A stretch of DNA of 64,000 bases from Siminovitchia acidinfaciens (GTDB lineage Bacteria > Bacillota > Bacilli > Bacillales > Bacillaceae_C). The stretch is taken from assembly GCF_003605385.1 (NCBI RefSeq), contig NZ_QYTV02000003.1, forward strand, positions 372,001-436,000. The letters run 5' to 3'. The translations under genes and the position numbers were made by a program. Below, in pieces: positions 57,216 through 64,000 of the stretch. The notes beneath the pieces were generated by a model. That model ran no database searches and was not told the DNA's origin. It worked only from the letters and a program-made list of their open reading frames with translations. Within the stretch, counting starts at the first letter, position 1; every line of letters starts with the position of its first letter.

Positions 57216-58545
57216 ACGAAATAAGAATGTCAGGGAAGCAGCCCTCGATATAATTGAAGCTGTTGAAAAGCATCAGTCATACAGTAATCTGCTTCTTAAC
57301 GATACGATTAAAAAATATCTATTTACTGGCCCGGATACAGCTCTTTTGACGGAAATTACATATGGCACAATTCAAAGAAAAATGACGCTGGATTATTATT
57401 TGAGCCCATTCCTAAAAAAGAAAGTGGAGCATTGGGTTCGTCTTTTATTAAGACTTTCTCTGTACCAGATGATGTATCTTGATAAGATTCCTGACCGTGC
57501 AGTCATACACGAGGCTGTGGAAATTGCTAAAAAACGCGGTCATAAAGGGATCGCCGGGCTGGTTAATGGAGTGTTGAGGTCTGTTCAAAGAGGGGGAATT
57601 CCCTCCCTCGATGATATAAAAGATCCAATTGAGCGGATCTCGATAGCAACAAGTCATCCTGCTTGGCTTGTCAAGCGATGGGTTGACCAGTATGGTTATG
57701 AAAAAGCTAAAAATTTGTGTGAAGAGAACCTCCTTGCACCTGTCCAGACAGCTCGGGTTAATATGACTGTAACAAGCCGGGATGATGTCATCAAAGCGTT
57801 GAAAGAAGAAGGTTTGTCAGCAGTTCCCAGTAACCTTCTTCCGGTAGCAATCCGGGCAGTTGAAGGAAATCTCGCTCGATCCAAGGCCTATGATAATGGT
57901 CTTTTTACGATTCAAGATGAGAGTTCCATGTTGGTTGCCTATGCCCTGGAAATTGAACCCGGCCTACAGGTGCTTGATGCCTGTGCGGCCCCGGGAGGGA
58001 AGACGACTCATATTGCCGAAATGCTTGATAATAAAGGAAAAGTGGTGGCGCTTGATCTCCACCCTCATAAAGTGAAGCTGATCATGGACCAAGTTAAGAG
58101 ACTCCGATTGGAAAATGTGGAAGCGAGGGCATTGGATAGCCGTAAAGCGAGTGATGTTTTTGAAGCCGAGTCATTTGACCGTGTACTTGTTGATGCTCCT
58201 TGCTCTGGATTAGGCGTTCTAAGGAGAAAGCCCGATATTAAATATTCAAAAACCGAAGAAGATATATACGCACTTAAGAGTGTGCAAATGGATATTTTGC
58301 ATGAAACGTCCAAGCTGGTTAAAAAAGGCGGTATGCTTGTTTTCAGTACTTGCACCGTCGATAAAGAAGAAAATGTTGAAACAGCCGCAAGATTCCTGGA
58401 GCTTCACCCTGAGTTCGAGCCGCATCCTCTTAGGATGCCGGAAGGACTTTCGATGAAAAATGACGGAAATTCATTGCAAATTTTCCCGCAAGATTTTGGC
58501 GGTGACGGTTTCTTCATATCCTCCTTCAGAAAAAAAGGGTTATAG
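57208..58545 (+). CDS. rsmB: 16S rRNA (cytosine967-C5)-methyltransferase RsmB
   Basis: 445 residues; the start overlaps fmt by 8 bases. An N-terminal NusB-like domain ([20 protein letters not shown]) is followed by a Rossmann methyltransferase domain with [18 protein letters not shown] (SAM site), [19 protein letters not shown] (Cys of motif IV) and [12 protein letters not shown] (catalytic Cys, motif VI). In B. subtilis rlmN follows; here it is missing and stp is next. Confidence 0.94.
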   Translation: MSKRNKNVREAALDIIEAVEKHQSYSNLLLNDTIKKYLFTGPDTALLTEITYGTIQRKMTLDYYLSPFLKKKVEHWVRLLLRLSLYQMMYLDKIPDRAVIHEAVEIAKKRGHKGIAGLVNGVLRSVQRGGIPSLDDIKDPIERISIATSHPAWLVKRWVDQYGYEKAKNLCEENLLAPVQTARVNMTVTSRDDVIKALKEEGLSAVPSNLLPVAIRAVEGNLARSKAYDNGLFTIQDESSMLVAYALEIEPGLQVLDACAAPGGKTTHIAEMLDNKGKVVALDLHPHKVKLIMDQVKRLRLENVEARALDSRKASDVFEAESFDRVLVDAPCSGLGVLRRKPDIKYSKTEEDIYALKSVQMDILHETSKLVKKGGMLVFSTCTVDKEENVETAARFLELHPEFEPHPLRMPEGLSMKNDGNSLQIFPQDFGGDGFFISSFRKKGL

Positions 58546-58808
58546 AATGCGTGTTCATAAAGTTGTCAAATCAGAAGGTCCGTAAAGGCTCATGTCCTGT
58601 GGCCACGTCTTTATTAGCACGGTGTGTTCGTCGCAAGAAGGTCAAAGCGGCTGATTTTACACATCGGACTGGCTTAAATACATGGGCAGCATCGGAAACG
58701 AACCATTGAAGAGATTGGCAACTTATCATTTGGCGACTTTTTGAACATCTTCTAGAATGGAAATAATGAGAAAAGCAAATCGTGTACTTATGGGTGAGGT
58801 GATAGGAT
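58546..58808. other. Gap between rsmB and stp, no gene
   Basis: 263 bp at the place where rlmN stands in B. subtilis. No RlmN motif (CxxxCxxC) is readable in any frame. The stretch has repeat-like character (CCTGTGGCCACGTCTTTATT, TCGTCGCAAGAAGGTC) but I could not align it with the other repeats. A leftward frame at 58571-58882 is not credible. Confidence 0.5.
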
Positions 58809-59570
58809 ATGCTTGCAGTTTTTAAAACAGACAGGGGACAGGTCCGGCCGCATAATGAAGACGATGGCGGGGTATTCATCAACAGTCGGGGTGAAATGCT
58901 TGCTATTGTCGCCGATGGTATGGGAGGTCATAAAGCAGGTGAAGTTGCGAGCGGCATTGCTGTCAGTTTATTGAAGGAGCAGTGGGATGAAGTTAACCAA
59001 AATCTGAGTCCTACAGAAGCGGAACAGTGGTTTCATGAGCATGTTGCTGCTGTCAATAAAAAAATCTTTCAGCACTCCATCGAAAATTCCCAGTGTGAAG
59101 GTATGGGTACGACGATCGTAGCTGCAATCTGTACAGACAGGTTTGTTACGGTGGCGAATGTTGGCGACAGCCGCTGCTATGTATTGAATGACCAAGGATA
59201 CGCTCAGCTGACGGAAGACCATTCCTTTGTAAATGAGCTTGTGAAAACCGGACAAATATCACCCGAGGATGCAGCACATCATCCCAGAAAGAACATTGTA
59301 CTCAAAGCTGCCGGAACACAAGAGGAAATTGAAATAGACACTAAAACAGTCACGTTTGAAGAAGGGGACAAGATTTTACTATGTTCGGACGGATTGTCTG
59401 ATAAAGTAAGCAAAGCGGAAATGGAAGGAATATTAAAAACGCCCTTGCCAGGGGAAGACAAGGCTGACAATTTGATCCAACTTGCTAACCAATATGGCGG
59501 CGAAGATAATATTTCACTTGTCATAGTAGAATATGAAGCCCGCGACGAAAGCAGGTGCAATGAATGCTGA
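58809..59570 (+). CDS. stp: PP2C-type protein serine/threonine phosphatase Stp (PrpC)
   Basis: 253 residues. PP2C motifs: TDRGQVRPHNED, VADGMGGHKAGEVAS, GMGTTIVAA, VANVGDSRCYV, LCSDGLSDKV and GEDNISLVIV, giving the metal-binding aspartates. It dephosphorylates PrkC and its targets, such as EF-G and CpgA in B. subtilis. It overlaps prkC by 7 bases, the usual kinase-phosphatase pair. Confidence 0.95.
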   Translation: MLAVFKTDRGQVRPHNEDDGGVFINSRGEMLAIVADGMGGHKAGEVASGIAVSLLKEQWDEVNQNLSPTEAEQWFHEHVAAVNKKIFQHSIENSQCEGMGTTIVAAICTDRFVTVANVGDSRCYVLNDQGYAQLTEDHSFVNELVKTGQISPEDAAHHPRKNIVLKAAGTQEEIEIDTKTVTFEEGDKILLCSDGLSDKVSKAEMEGILKTPLPGEDKADNLIQLANQYGGEDNISLVIVEYEARDESRCNEC

Positions 59571-61528
59571 TCGGGAAAAGAATTAGCGGGCGCTATAAAA
59601 TCATAACTATGATTGGCGGCGGCGGAATGGCCAACGTCTATTTGGCTCATGATATGATCTTGGACCGTGATGTTGCAGTAAAAATATTAAGGCTGGACTT
59701 TGCGGACGAAGATGAATTCATCCGTCGTTTTCAACGGGAAGCTCAATCGGCGACCAGCCTGAACCATCCGAACATCGTAAACATTTTCGATGTAGGGGAA
59801 GAAGATAATATTTACTACATCGTCATGGAGTATGTTGACGGGATGACCTTGAAACAATACATACAAAACTATTATCCCATTTCGGTTGAAAAAGTGATTG
59901 ATATTGTCAAACAGCTGACTTCCGCTCTTGCACATGCCCATTATAATCATATCATTCACCGTGATATCAAACCGCAAAACATTTTAATAGATCACGATGG
60001 AAATGTGAAAATAACTGATTTCGGAATTGCCATGGCATTGACCGCCACTTCAATTACACAAACAAATGCCGTTCTTGGATCTGTACATTATTTATCTCCC
60101 GAGCAGGCAAGAGGAGGCATGGCAACCAAAAAGTCGGATATATATTCATTGGGAATCGTTATGTTTGAATTGTTGACAGGGAGGCTCCCATTTTCCGGTG
60201 AATCTGCCGTTTCTATCGCCTTAAAGCATTTGCAATCGGAAACTCCCCCGCCGACAAGGTGGAATCCTGATATTCCCCAAAGTGTAGAGAATATAGTATT
60301 AAAAGCGACTGCCAAAGACCCTTTTCTTCGTTATAACAGTGTTGAAGAGATGGGGAAAGATTTGGAGACAGCTCTCGACCCCGAGCGGCTGCAAGAGCCC
60401 AAGTTCATCATTCCGGAAGATAATGATGCAACGAAAGCTATCCCGGTGATTACAGATGAGCTCGTTGAATCATTGGACGATGACACAATGATTCATCAAA
60501 TTGAAAATAAAGATCCTGAAAAGCCGAACAATAACAATAAGGACAAAGTAAAGAAGAAAAAGAAAAAATGGCCATGGGTGGTTGGCTCCATTTTATTAGT
60601 CTTGATTCTTGCCACAGCACTTCTCATGACAGTCATGCCCTCACTAATGAGTGCCAAAGTAGTGCAGGTGCCTGACGTAAGCGGAGAATTGTATGAAGAC
60701 GCGGTGTTAAGCCTCGTGGAGGCAGGTTTTGAAATCGGTGAAACGAATCAGATACCGGATGAAGAAGTCGCGGAAGGCGAAGTGATCAAGACAAGTCCGA
60801 AAGCCGGCCGTGAGGTGAAAAAAGGCAGTGTAATCACCATCTATTTAAGCACCGGAAAAGAGAAATTTGTCCTGTCAGATTATAAAGGGCGCGAATATGA
60901 GGCAATTGTCGAGCTTCTTGAAAAAGAAGGCTTTGACCATATTGATAAGGAAGAGGTATATGATGCTGCTTCACCTGGAACAATCATCGGGCAAGACCCG
61001 GCCCCAGGCTCAGAGGTGGTTCCTTCTGAAACTAAACTTATTTTTAAAGTGAGTCTAGGTGAAGAGAAAGTTACATTGAAGGATTTGACGGGGAACAATC
61101 AAAAAGGTCTGGAAAACTATGAAGAATCATCTGGGTTGATAATTGATTTTTCCGATGAGGAATATTCGGACGATGTGCCCGAGGGGCTTGTCATCAGGCA
61201 GGATCCTGCACCCGGTACAGAGCTCATGAAGGGGTCCACTGTAAAAGTTACAATTTCAAAAGGGCAGGAAGAAATACCGCCCAAGGAAGTGACCAGGGAA
61301 ATTAATATTCCATACGAGCCGAGTGAAGAAGGAAAGCCTCAGGAAATCAGGATCTTCATCGAGGATATGAACCACAGTATGACGGTTCCGGCGGAAACCT
61401 TCTCGATTGATGCTCCAATGAAAAAGCAGTTGAAATTTACTATAGAAAAAGGGAAAAAAGCCGGCTATAAGGTTGTAAGGGATAATACGGTTATTTTGGA
61501 CGAAGAAGTACCGTATCCGGGAGACTAA
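59564..61528 (+). CDS. prkC: Serine/threonine protein kinase PrkC with PASTA domains
   Basis: 654 residues. Kinase domain (about 10-270): GGGGMANVYLAHD, catalytic Lys in DVAVKIL, HRDIKPQNILID with Asp134, DFGIAMA, and an activation loop rich in Thr. A Lys-rich stretch precedes one membrane segment (about 345-367, WPWVVGSILLVLILATALL). Outside are three PASTA domains (about 367-435, 436-505, 506-575) and a C-terminal beta domain. PrkC senses muropeptides and drives germination in B. subtilis. Confidence 0.95.
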   Translation: MLIGKRISGRYKIITMIGGGGMANVYLAHDMILDRDVAVKILRLDFADEDEFIRRFQREAQSATSLNHPNIVNIFDVGEEDNIYYIVMEYVDGMTLKQYIQNYYPISVEKVIDIVKQLTSALAHAHYNHIIHRDIKPQNILIDHDGNVKITDFGIAMALTATSITQTNAVLGSVHYLSPEQARGGMATKKSDIYSLGIVMFELLTGRLPFSGESAVSIALKHLQSETPPPTRWNPDIPQSVENIVLKATAKDPFLRYNSVEEMGKDLETALDPERLQEPKFIIPEDNDATKAIPVITDELVESLDDDTMIHQIENKDPEKPNNNNKDKVKKKKKKWPWVVGSILLVLILATALLMTVMPSLMSAKVVQVPDVSGELYEDAVLSLVEAGFEIGETNQIPDEEVAEGEVIKTSPKAGREVKKGSVITIYLSTGKEKFVLSDYKGREYEAIVELLEKEGFDHIDKEEVYDAASPGTIIGQDPAPGSEVVPSETKLIFKVSLGEEKVTLKDLTGNNQKGLENYEESSGLIIDFSDEEYSDDVPEGLVIRQDPAPGTELMKGSTVKVTISKGQEEIPPKEVTREINIPYEPSEEGKPQEIRIFIEDMNHSMTVPAETFSIDAPMKKQLKFTIEKGKKAGYKVVRDNTVILDEEVPYPGD

Positions 61529-61549
61529 TATTCAGGAAGGATGGATGCC

Positions 61550-62431
61550 ATGTCGGATGGAAAGATCATTAAAGCGCTGAGTGGATTTTACTATGTACTT
61601 TCGGGGGATCAGGTAGTTCAATGTCGTGGGCGGGGAGTTTTTCGGAAAAGAAATGTGACCCCCCTTGTCGGGGACTATGTCGTTTTCCAATCGGAGAATG
61701 CAAACGAAGGATATATCATGGAAATCAAGCCAAGAAAAAATGAGCTTGTCCGGCCTCCAATCGCCAATATCGATCAAGCATTATTGGTTTTTTCCGCTGC
61801 AAGGCCTGATTTCAGTCCACAACTTCTTGACCGTTTTCTATCAGTTGTAGAAGCCAATGACATATCTCCGGTCATATGCATTACAAAAATCGATCTTTTA
61901 ACCCCGGAAGAAAAGAAGAAAATTGAATGGTACATTGATGGATACCGGTCAATTGGATATAAGGTTTTCCTTTTGTCATCAATGACTGGTGAGGGAGTTA
62001 AGAAGATTTTTCCGTTAATAGACGACAAGATCAGCGTTTTAGCTGGACAGTCTGGTGTTGGAAAATCATCCTTACTCAACTCGCTGCATCCAAAGCTAGA
62101 AATAAAAACGGCCGATATTTCGGACCACCTTGGAAGGGGGAAGCATACAACCCGTCATGTTGAGCTTCTTCAAATCGGAGGCGGACTAGTTGCCGATACC
62201 CCCGGCTTCAGTTCATTGGAATTTCCTGAAATGGAAGCTGAGGATTTGCCATATACTTTTCCAGAAATACAAGAATACGGGGAAAACTGTAGGTTTAGGG
62301 GCTGTCTTCATATAAATGAACCCGGCTGCGCCGTAAAACAAGCTGTGGAATCAGGCGACATCCGCCAATATCGTTATGACCATTATCAAGATTTTTACTT
62401 AGAAATTAAGAATAGAAAGCCGAGGTATTAA
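61550..62431 (+). CDS. rsgA: Ribosome small subunit-dependent GTPase A (RsgA/CpgA)
   Basis: 293 residues from ATG 61550 (SDGKIIKALSGFYYVL) past AAGGATGG; the ATG at 61541 abuts that site. An OB fold is followed by a circularly permuted GTPase (ITKID, then GQSGVGKSSLLN, then DTPGFSS) and a zinc domain (CRFRGCLHINEPGCAVKQA). It matures the 30S subunit and is a PrkC substrate in B. subtilis. Confidence 0.95.
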   Translation: MSDGKIIKALSGFYYVLSGDQVVQCRGRGVFRKRNVTPLVGDYVVFQSENANEGYIMEIKPRKNELVRPPIANIDQALLVFSAARPDFSPQLLDRFLSVVEANDISPVICITKIDLLTPEEKKKIEWYIDGYRSIGYKVFLLSSMTGEGVKKIFPLIDDKISVLAGQSGVGKSSLLNSLHPKLEIKTADISDHLGRGKHTTRHVELLQIGGGLVADTPGFSSLEFPEMEAEDLPYTFPEIQEYGENCRFRGCLHINEPGCAVKQAVESGDIRQYRYDHYQDFYLEIKNRKPRY

Positions 62432-62433
62432 GT

Positions 62434-63090
62434 ATGAAGATAGCACCTTCAATTCTTGCTGCAGATTTTTTAAAGCTGGGCGAAGAAATAAAAGAAGTGG
62501 AAGCAGCAGGGGCGGACTATATTCACATCGATGTCATGGATGGACATTTCGTTCCGAATATCACAATGGGACCCGGAACTGTTGCCGCCATCAAAACTGT
62601 GACAGATTTGCCGCTAGATGTGCATCTGATGATAGAAAATCCTCATCTTTATATTGAGGACTTCGCAAAGGCGGGTGCGGATTATATAACAATACATGTT
62701 GAAGCCGACCCGCATCTGCACCGGACTCTCCAAGAAATAAAAAAACACGGCGTCAAGCCGGGAGTCGTATTAAATCCGGCAACTCCTGCCGCGTCGATTA
62801 AACATGTGATAGAAGACATCGATATGGTTTTATTAATGACAGTCAATCCTGGCTTTGGAGGACAGTCATTTATCGAGTCGGTCCTTCCAAAAATAACGGA
62901 GATTAAAAACATGGCTAATCAAAAAGGCCTGGATTTGGAGATTGAAGTGGATGGCGGGATCAATTCGGAAACAGCTAGGCTCTGCAAGGAAGCAGGTGCG
63001 AACGTATTTGTCGCCGGTTCGTTTATCTTTAACCAATCTGACCGTAAAAAAGCGATTGAAGATTTGCGAAGACAAATAGGGATCCAATGA
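62434..63090 (+). CDS. rpe: Ribulose-phosphate 3-epimerase
   Basis: 218 residues, TIM barrel. Metal and catalytic motifs are APSILAADF, YIHIDVMDGHFVPN, LDVHLMIENP, MTVNPGFGGQSF and EVDGGI. It interconverts ribulose 5-phosphate and xylulose 5-phosphate. It begins two bases after the rsgA stop and overlaps thiN by 4 bases. Confidence 0.95.
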   Translation: MKIAPSILAADFLKLGEEIKEVEAAGADYIHIDVMDGHFVPNITMGPGTVAAIKTVTDLPLDVHLMIENPHLYIEDFAKAGADYITIHVEADPHLHRTLQEIKKHGVKPGVVLNPATPAASIKHVIEDIDMVLLMTVNPGFGGQSFIESVLPKITEIKNMANQKGLDLEIEVDGGINSETARLCKEAGANVFVAGSFIFNQSDRKKAIEDLRRQIGIQ

Positions 63091-63740
63091 TTAAAATAAT
63101 CCACATTGTCGCTGGCGGGCCGGAAAAATTAGTCCCGGACTTATCTGAATATCAGGATGAAAATATCATCTGGGTAGGCGTGGATAAAGGGGTCCAGATG
63201 ATAATTGGTGCCGGCCTCCGTCCTGATATAGCCGTCGGCGACTTCGATTCAATCCTCGAAGATGAGTGGAAACGGATTGAGAGGCTTGTCCCATCACTTC
63301 GGAAATTTAAGCCGGAAAAAGATGAAACGGACATGGAGCTTGCCATCATGTGGGCATTGGAAATGAACCCGACTTCCGTCAGAATTTTCGGGGGGACGGG
63401 CGGCAGGCTTGATCATTTTATGGCCAATGCCCTTATGCTTGGAAAGTACAAACAGGAGAACCCGAATGTCACTTTTGAACTTATAGACGTCCAAAACATT
63501 CTTTCGGTACATTTACCAGGAGGCTATGATGTAAAGGGGGATGAAGAAAGAAAATTCATCTCCTTTATCCCGATTTTTTCAGATGTATATGGATTGACAT
63601 TGAAAGGATTCAAATATCCCCTCAATAATCATCACGTCCCCACCGGTTCTTCCTTATGCATAAGTAATGAACTTATTCACGAAACTGGTCATTTTTCATT
63701 TGAAAAAGGCATACTAATGATGATAAGGAGCAAGGATTGA
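63087..63740 (+). CDS. thiN: Thiamine pyrophosphokinase
   Basis: 217 residues. WVGVDKGVQMIIGAGLRPDIAVGDFDSI, read in two pieces, is the ATP/thiamine site (GVDKG, GDFDS). DETDMELAIMWAL and GGTGGRLDHFMANALML complete the catalytic set, with a C-terminal beta-sandwich (KGFKYPLNNHHV). It makes thiamine diphosphate directly from thiamine. B. subtilis yloS is the equivalent at the same position. Confidence 0.94.
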   Translation: MIKIIHIVAGGPEKLVPDLSEYQDENIIWVGVDKGVQMIIGAGLRPDIAVGDFDSILEDEWKRIERLVPSLRKFKPEKDETDMELAIMWALEMNPTSVRIFGGTGGRLDHFMANALMLGKYKQENPNVTFELIDVQNILSVHLPGGYDVKGDEERKFISFIPIFSDVYGLTLKGFKYPLNNHHVPTGSSLCISNELIHETGHFSFEKGILMMIRSKD

Positions 63741-63834
63741 ATTTGGTTTGATTGAACCGGGCATGCGTACTTATGCATAGATCATGAATATGATATGTAG
63801 AGTCAGTTTTTAGAGTGATGAGGAGGGGACCTGT

Positions 63835-63915
63835 ATGAAGTTTTATACAATCAAGCTTCCTAGGTTTTTGGGGGGTATTGTGAGGGCAATGCTGGGGACG
63901 TTTAAAAAGGATTAA
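63835..63915 (+). CDS. spoVM: SpoVM, amphipathic curvature-sensing spore coat peptide
   Basis: 26 residues, far below normal gene-finding limits: MKFYTIKLPRFLGGIVRAML then GTFKKD. It differs from recalled B. subtilis SpoVM by three conservative changes (Lys10 to Arg, Ser22 to Thr, Arg24 to Lys). The proline at position 9, needed for its bent helix and localisation, is kept. SpoVM sits on the positively curved forespore outer membrane and anchors SpoIVA. A strong GAGGAGGGGA site precedes the ATG. It lies between thiN and, in B. subtilis, rpmB, which would be just outside this window. Confidence 0.97.
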   Translation: MKFYTIKLPRFLGGIVRAMLGTFKKD

Positions 63916-63920
63916 TTCAA

Positions 63921-63945
63921 AAGCGCCTTTTCAGGCGCTTGCGTT
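63921..63945. terminator. Bidirectional terminator-like hairpin after spoVM
   Basis: A perfect 8-bp stem AAGCGCCT/AGGCGCTT with a 4-nt loop. The rightward tail is weak (GCGTTTG), the leftward one better (TTTTGAATT), so it may mainly serve a converging gene beyond the window, expected to be rpmB. Confidence 0.6.
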
Positions 63946-64000
63946 TGACGGACGATTGTATGTAAATATGTTACCCTTGCTTTTGTGATTGGGTAAAAGG

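Noticed and set aside
58571-58882. Leftward frame of 103 codons between rsmB and stp
   Set aside because: Overlaps the conserved start of stp on the other strand and has no recognisable domain; also checked as an rlmN remnant without finding its motifs.

Overview
The window is one contiguous stretch of a low-to-moderate GC, endospore-forming Bacillaceae chromosome (Bacillus in the broad sense). It carries a meso-diaminopimelate type MurE, SpoVD, SpoVE, the spoIIGA-sigE-sigG cluster, SpoVM, an ileS T-box and PyrR attenuators, in an order close to that recalled for Bacillus subtilis. Names rest on motif recognition and remembered family sequences; no database search was possible.

Layout. 1-17940 is the division and cell wall cluster: rsmH (3' end), ftsL, pbpB, spoVD, murE, a small Mur-ligase-like protein, mraY, murD, spoVE, murG, murB, divIB, ftsA, ftsZ. 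18547-21146 is spoIIGA, sigE and sigG. 21688-25361 is the ylm group (ylmC, ylmE, sepF, ylmG, ylmH) and divIVA. 25365-28477 is ileS behind a T-box. 28578-33319 is an accessory insert: a leftward operon (ABC permease, ABC ATPase, class I DNA photolyase) divergent from a MerR-type regulator with a cobalamin-binding domain. 33519-43639 is lspA, rluD and the PyrR-controlled pyrimidine operon. 43758-44116 holds two leftward spore-type genes of about 50 codons each. 44220-63915 is rqcH (leftward), yloB, yloC, remA, gmk, rpoZ, coaBC, priA, def, fmt, rsmB, stp, prkC, rsgA, rpe, thiN and spoVM.

How the genes work together. The first third builds and positions the septum and supplies lipid II, with sporulation branches (SpoVD/SpoVE, SpoIIGA/SigE/SigG). 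The last third joins nucleotide supply, translation start and rescue (def, fmt, rsmB, rqcH with ylmH), cofactor synthesis, and the PrkC/Stp kinase-phosphatase pair.

What stands out. (a) The glutaminase subunit PyrAA has Gly and Glu where the catalytic Cys and His should be, in an operon that also lacks pyrP, pyrK and pyrD. (b) The photolyase/ABC exporter/cobalamin-regulator locus has a palindrome over the operon promoter and a 16-nt motif shared by both promoters. (c) A free-standing N-terminal Mur ligase domain sits between murE and mraY. (d) The sigG Shine-Dalgarno lies in a hairpin whose left arm falls inside the gene's own promoter. (e) fmt appears to have lost its ATG start. (f) A family of long, degenerate intergenic repeats (at least eight sites) often lies where genes present in B. 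subtilis are missing. No tRNA, rRNA, CRISPR array, prophage or insertion sequence was seen.
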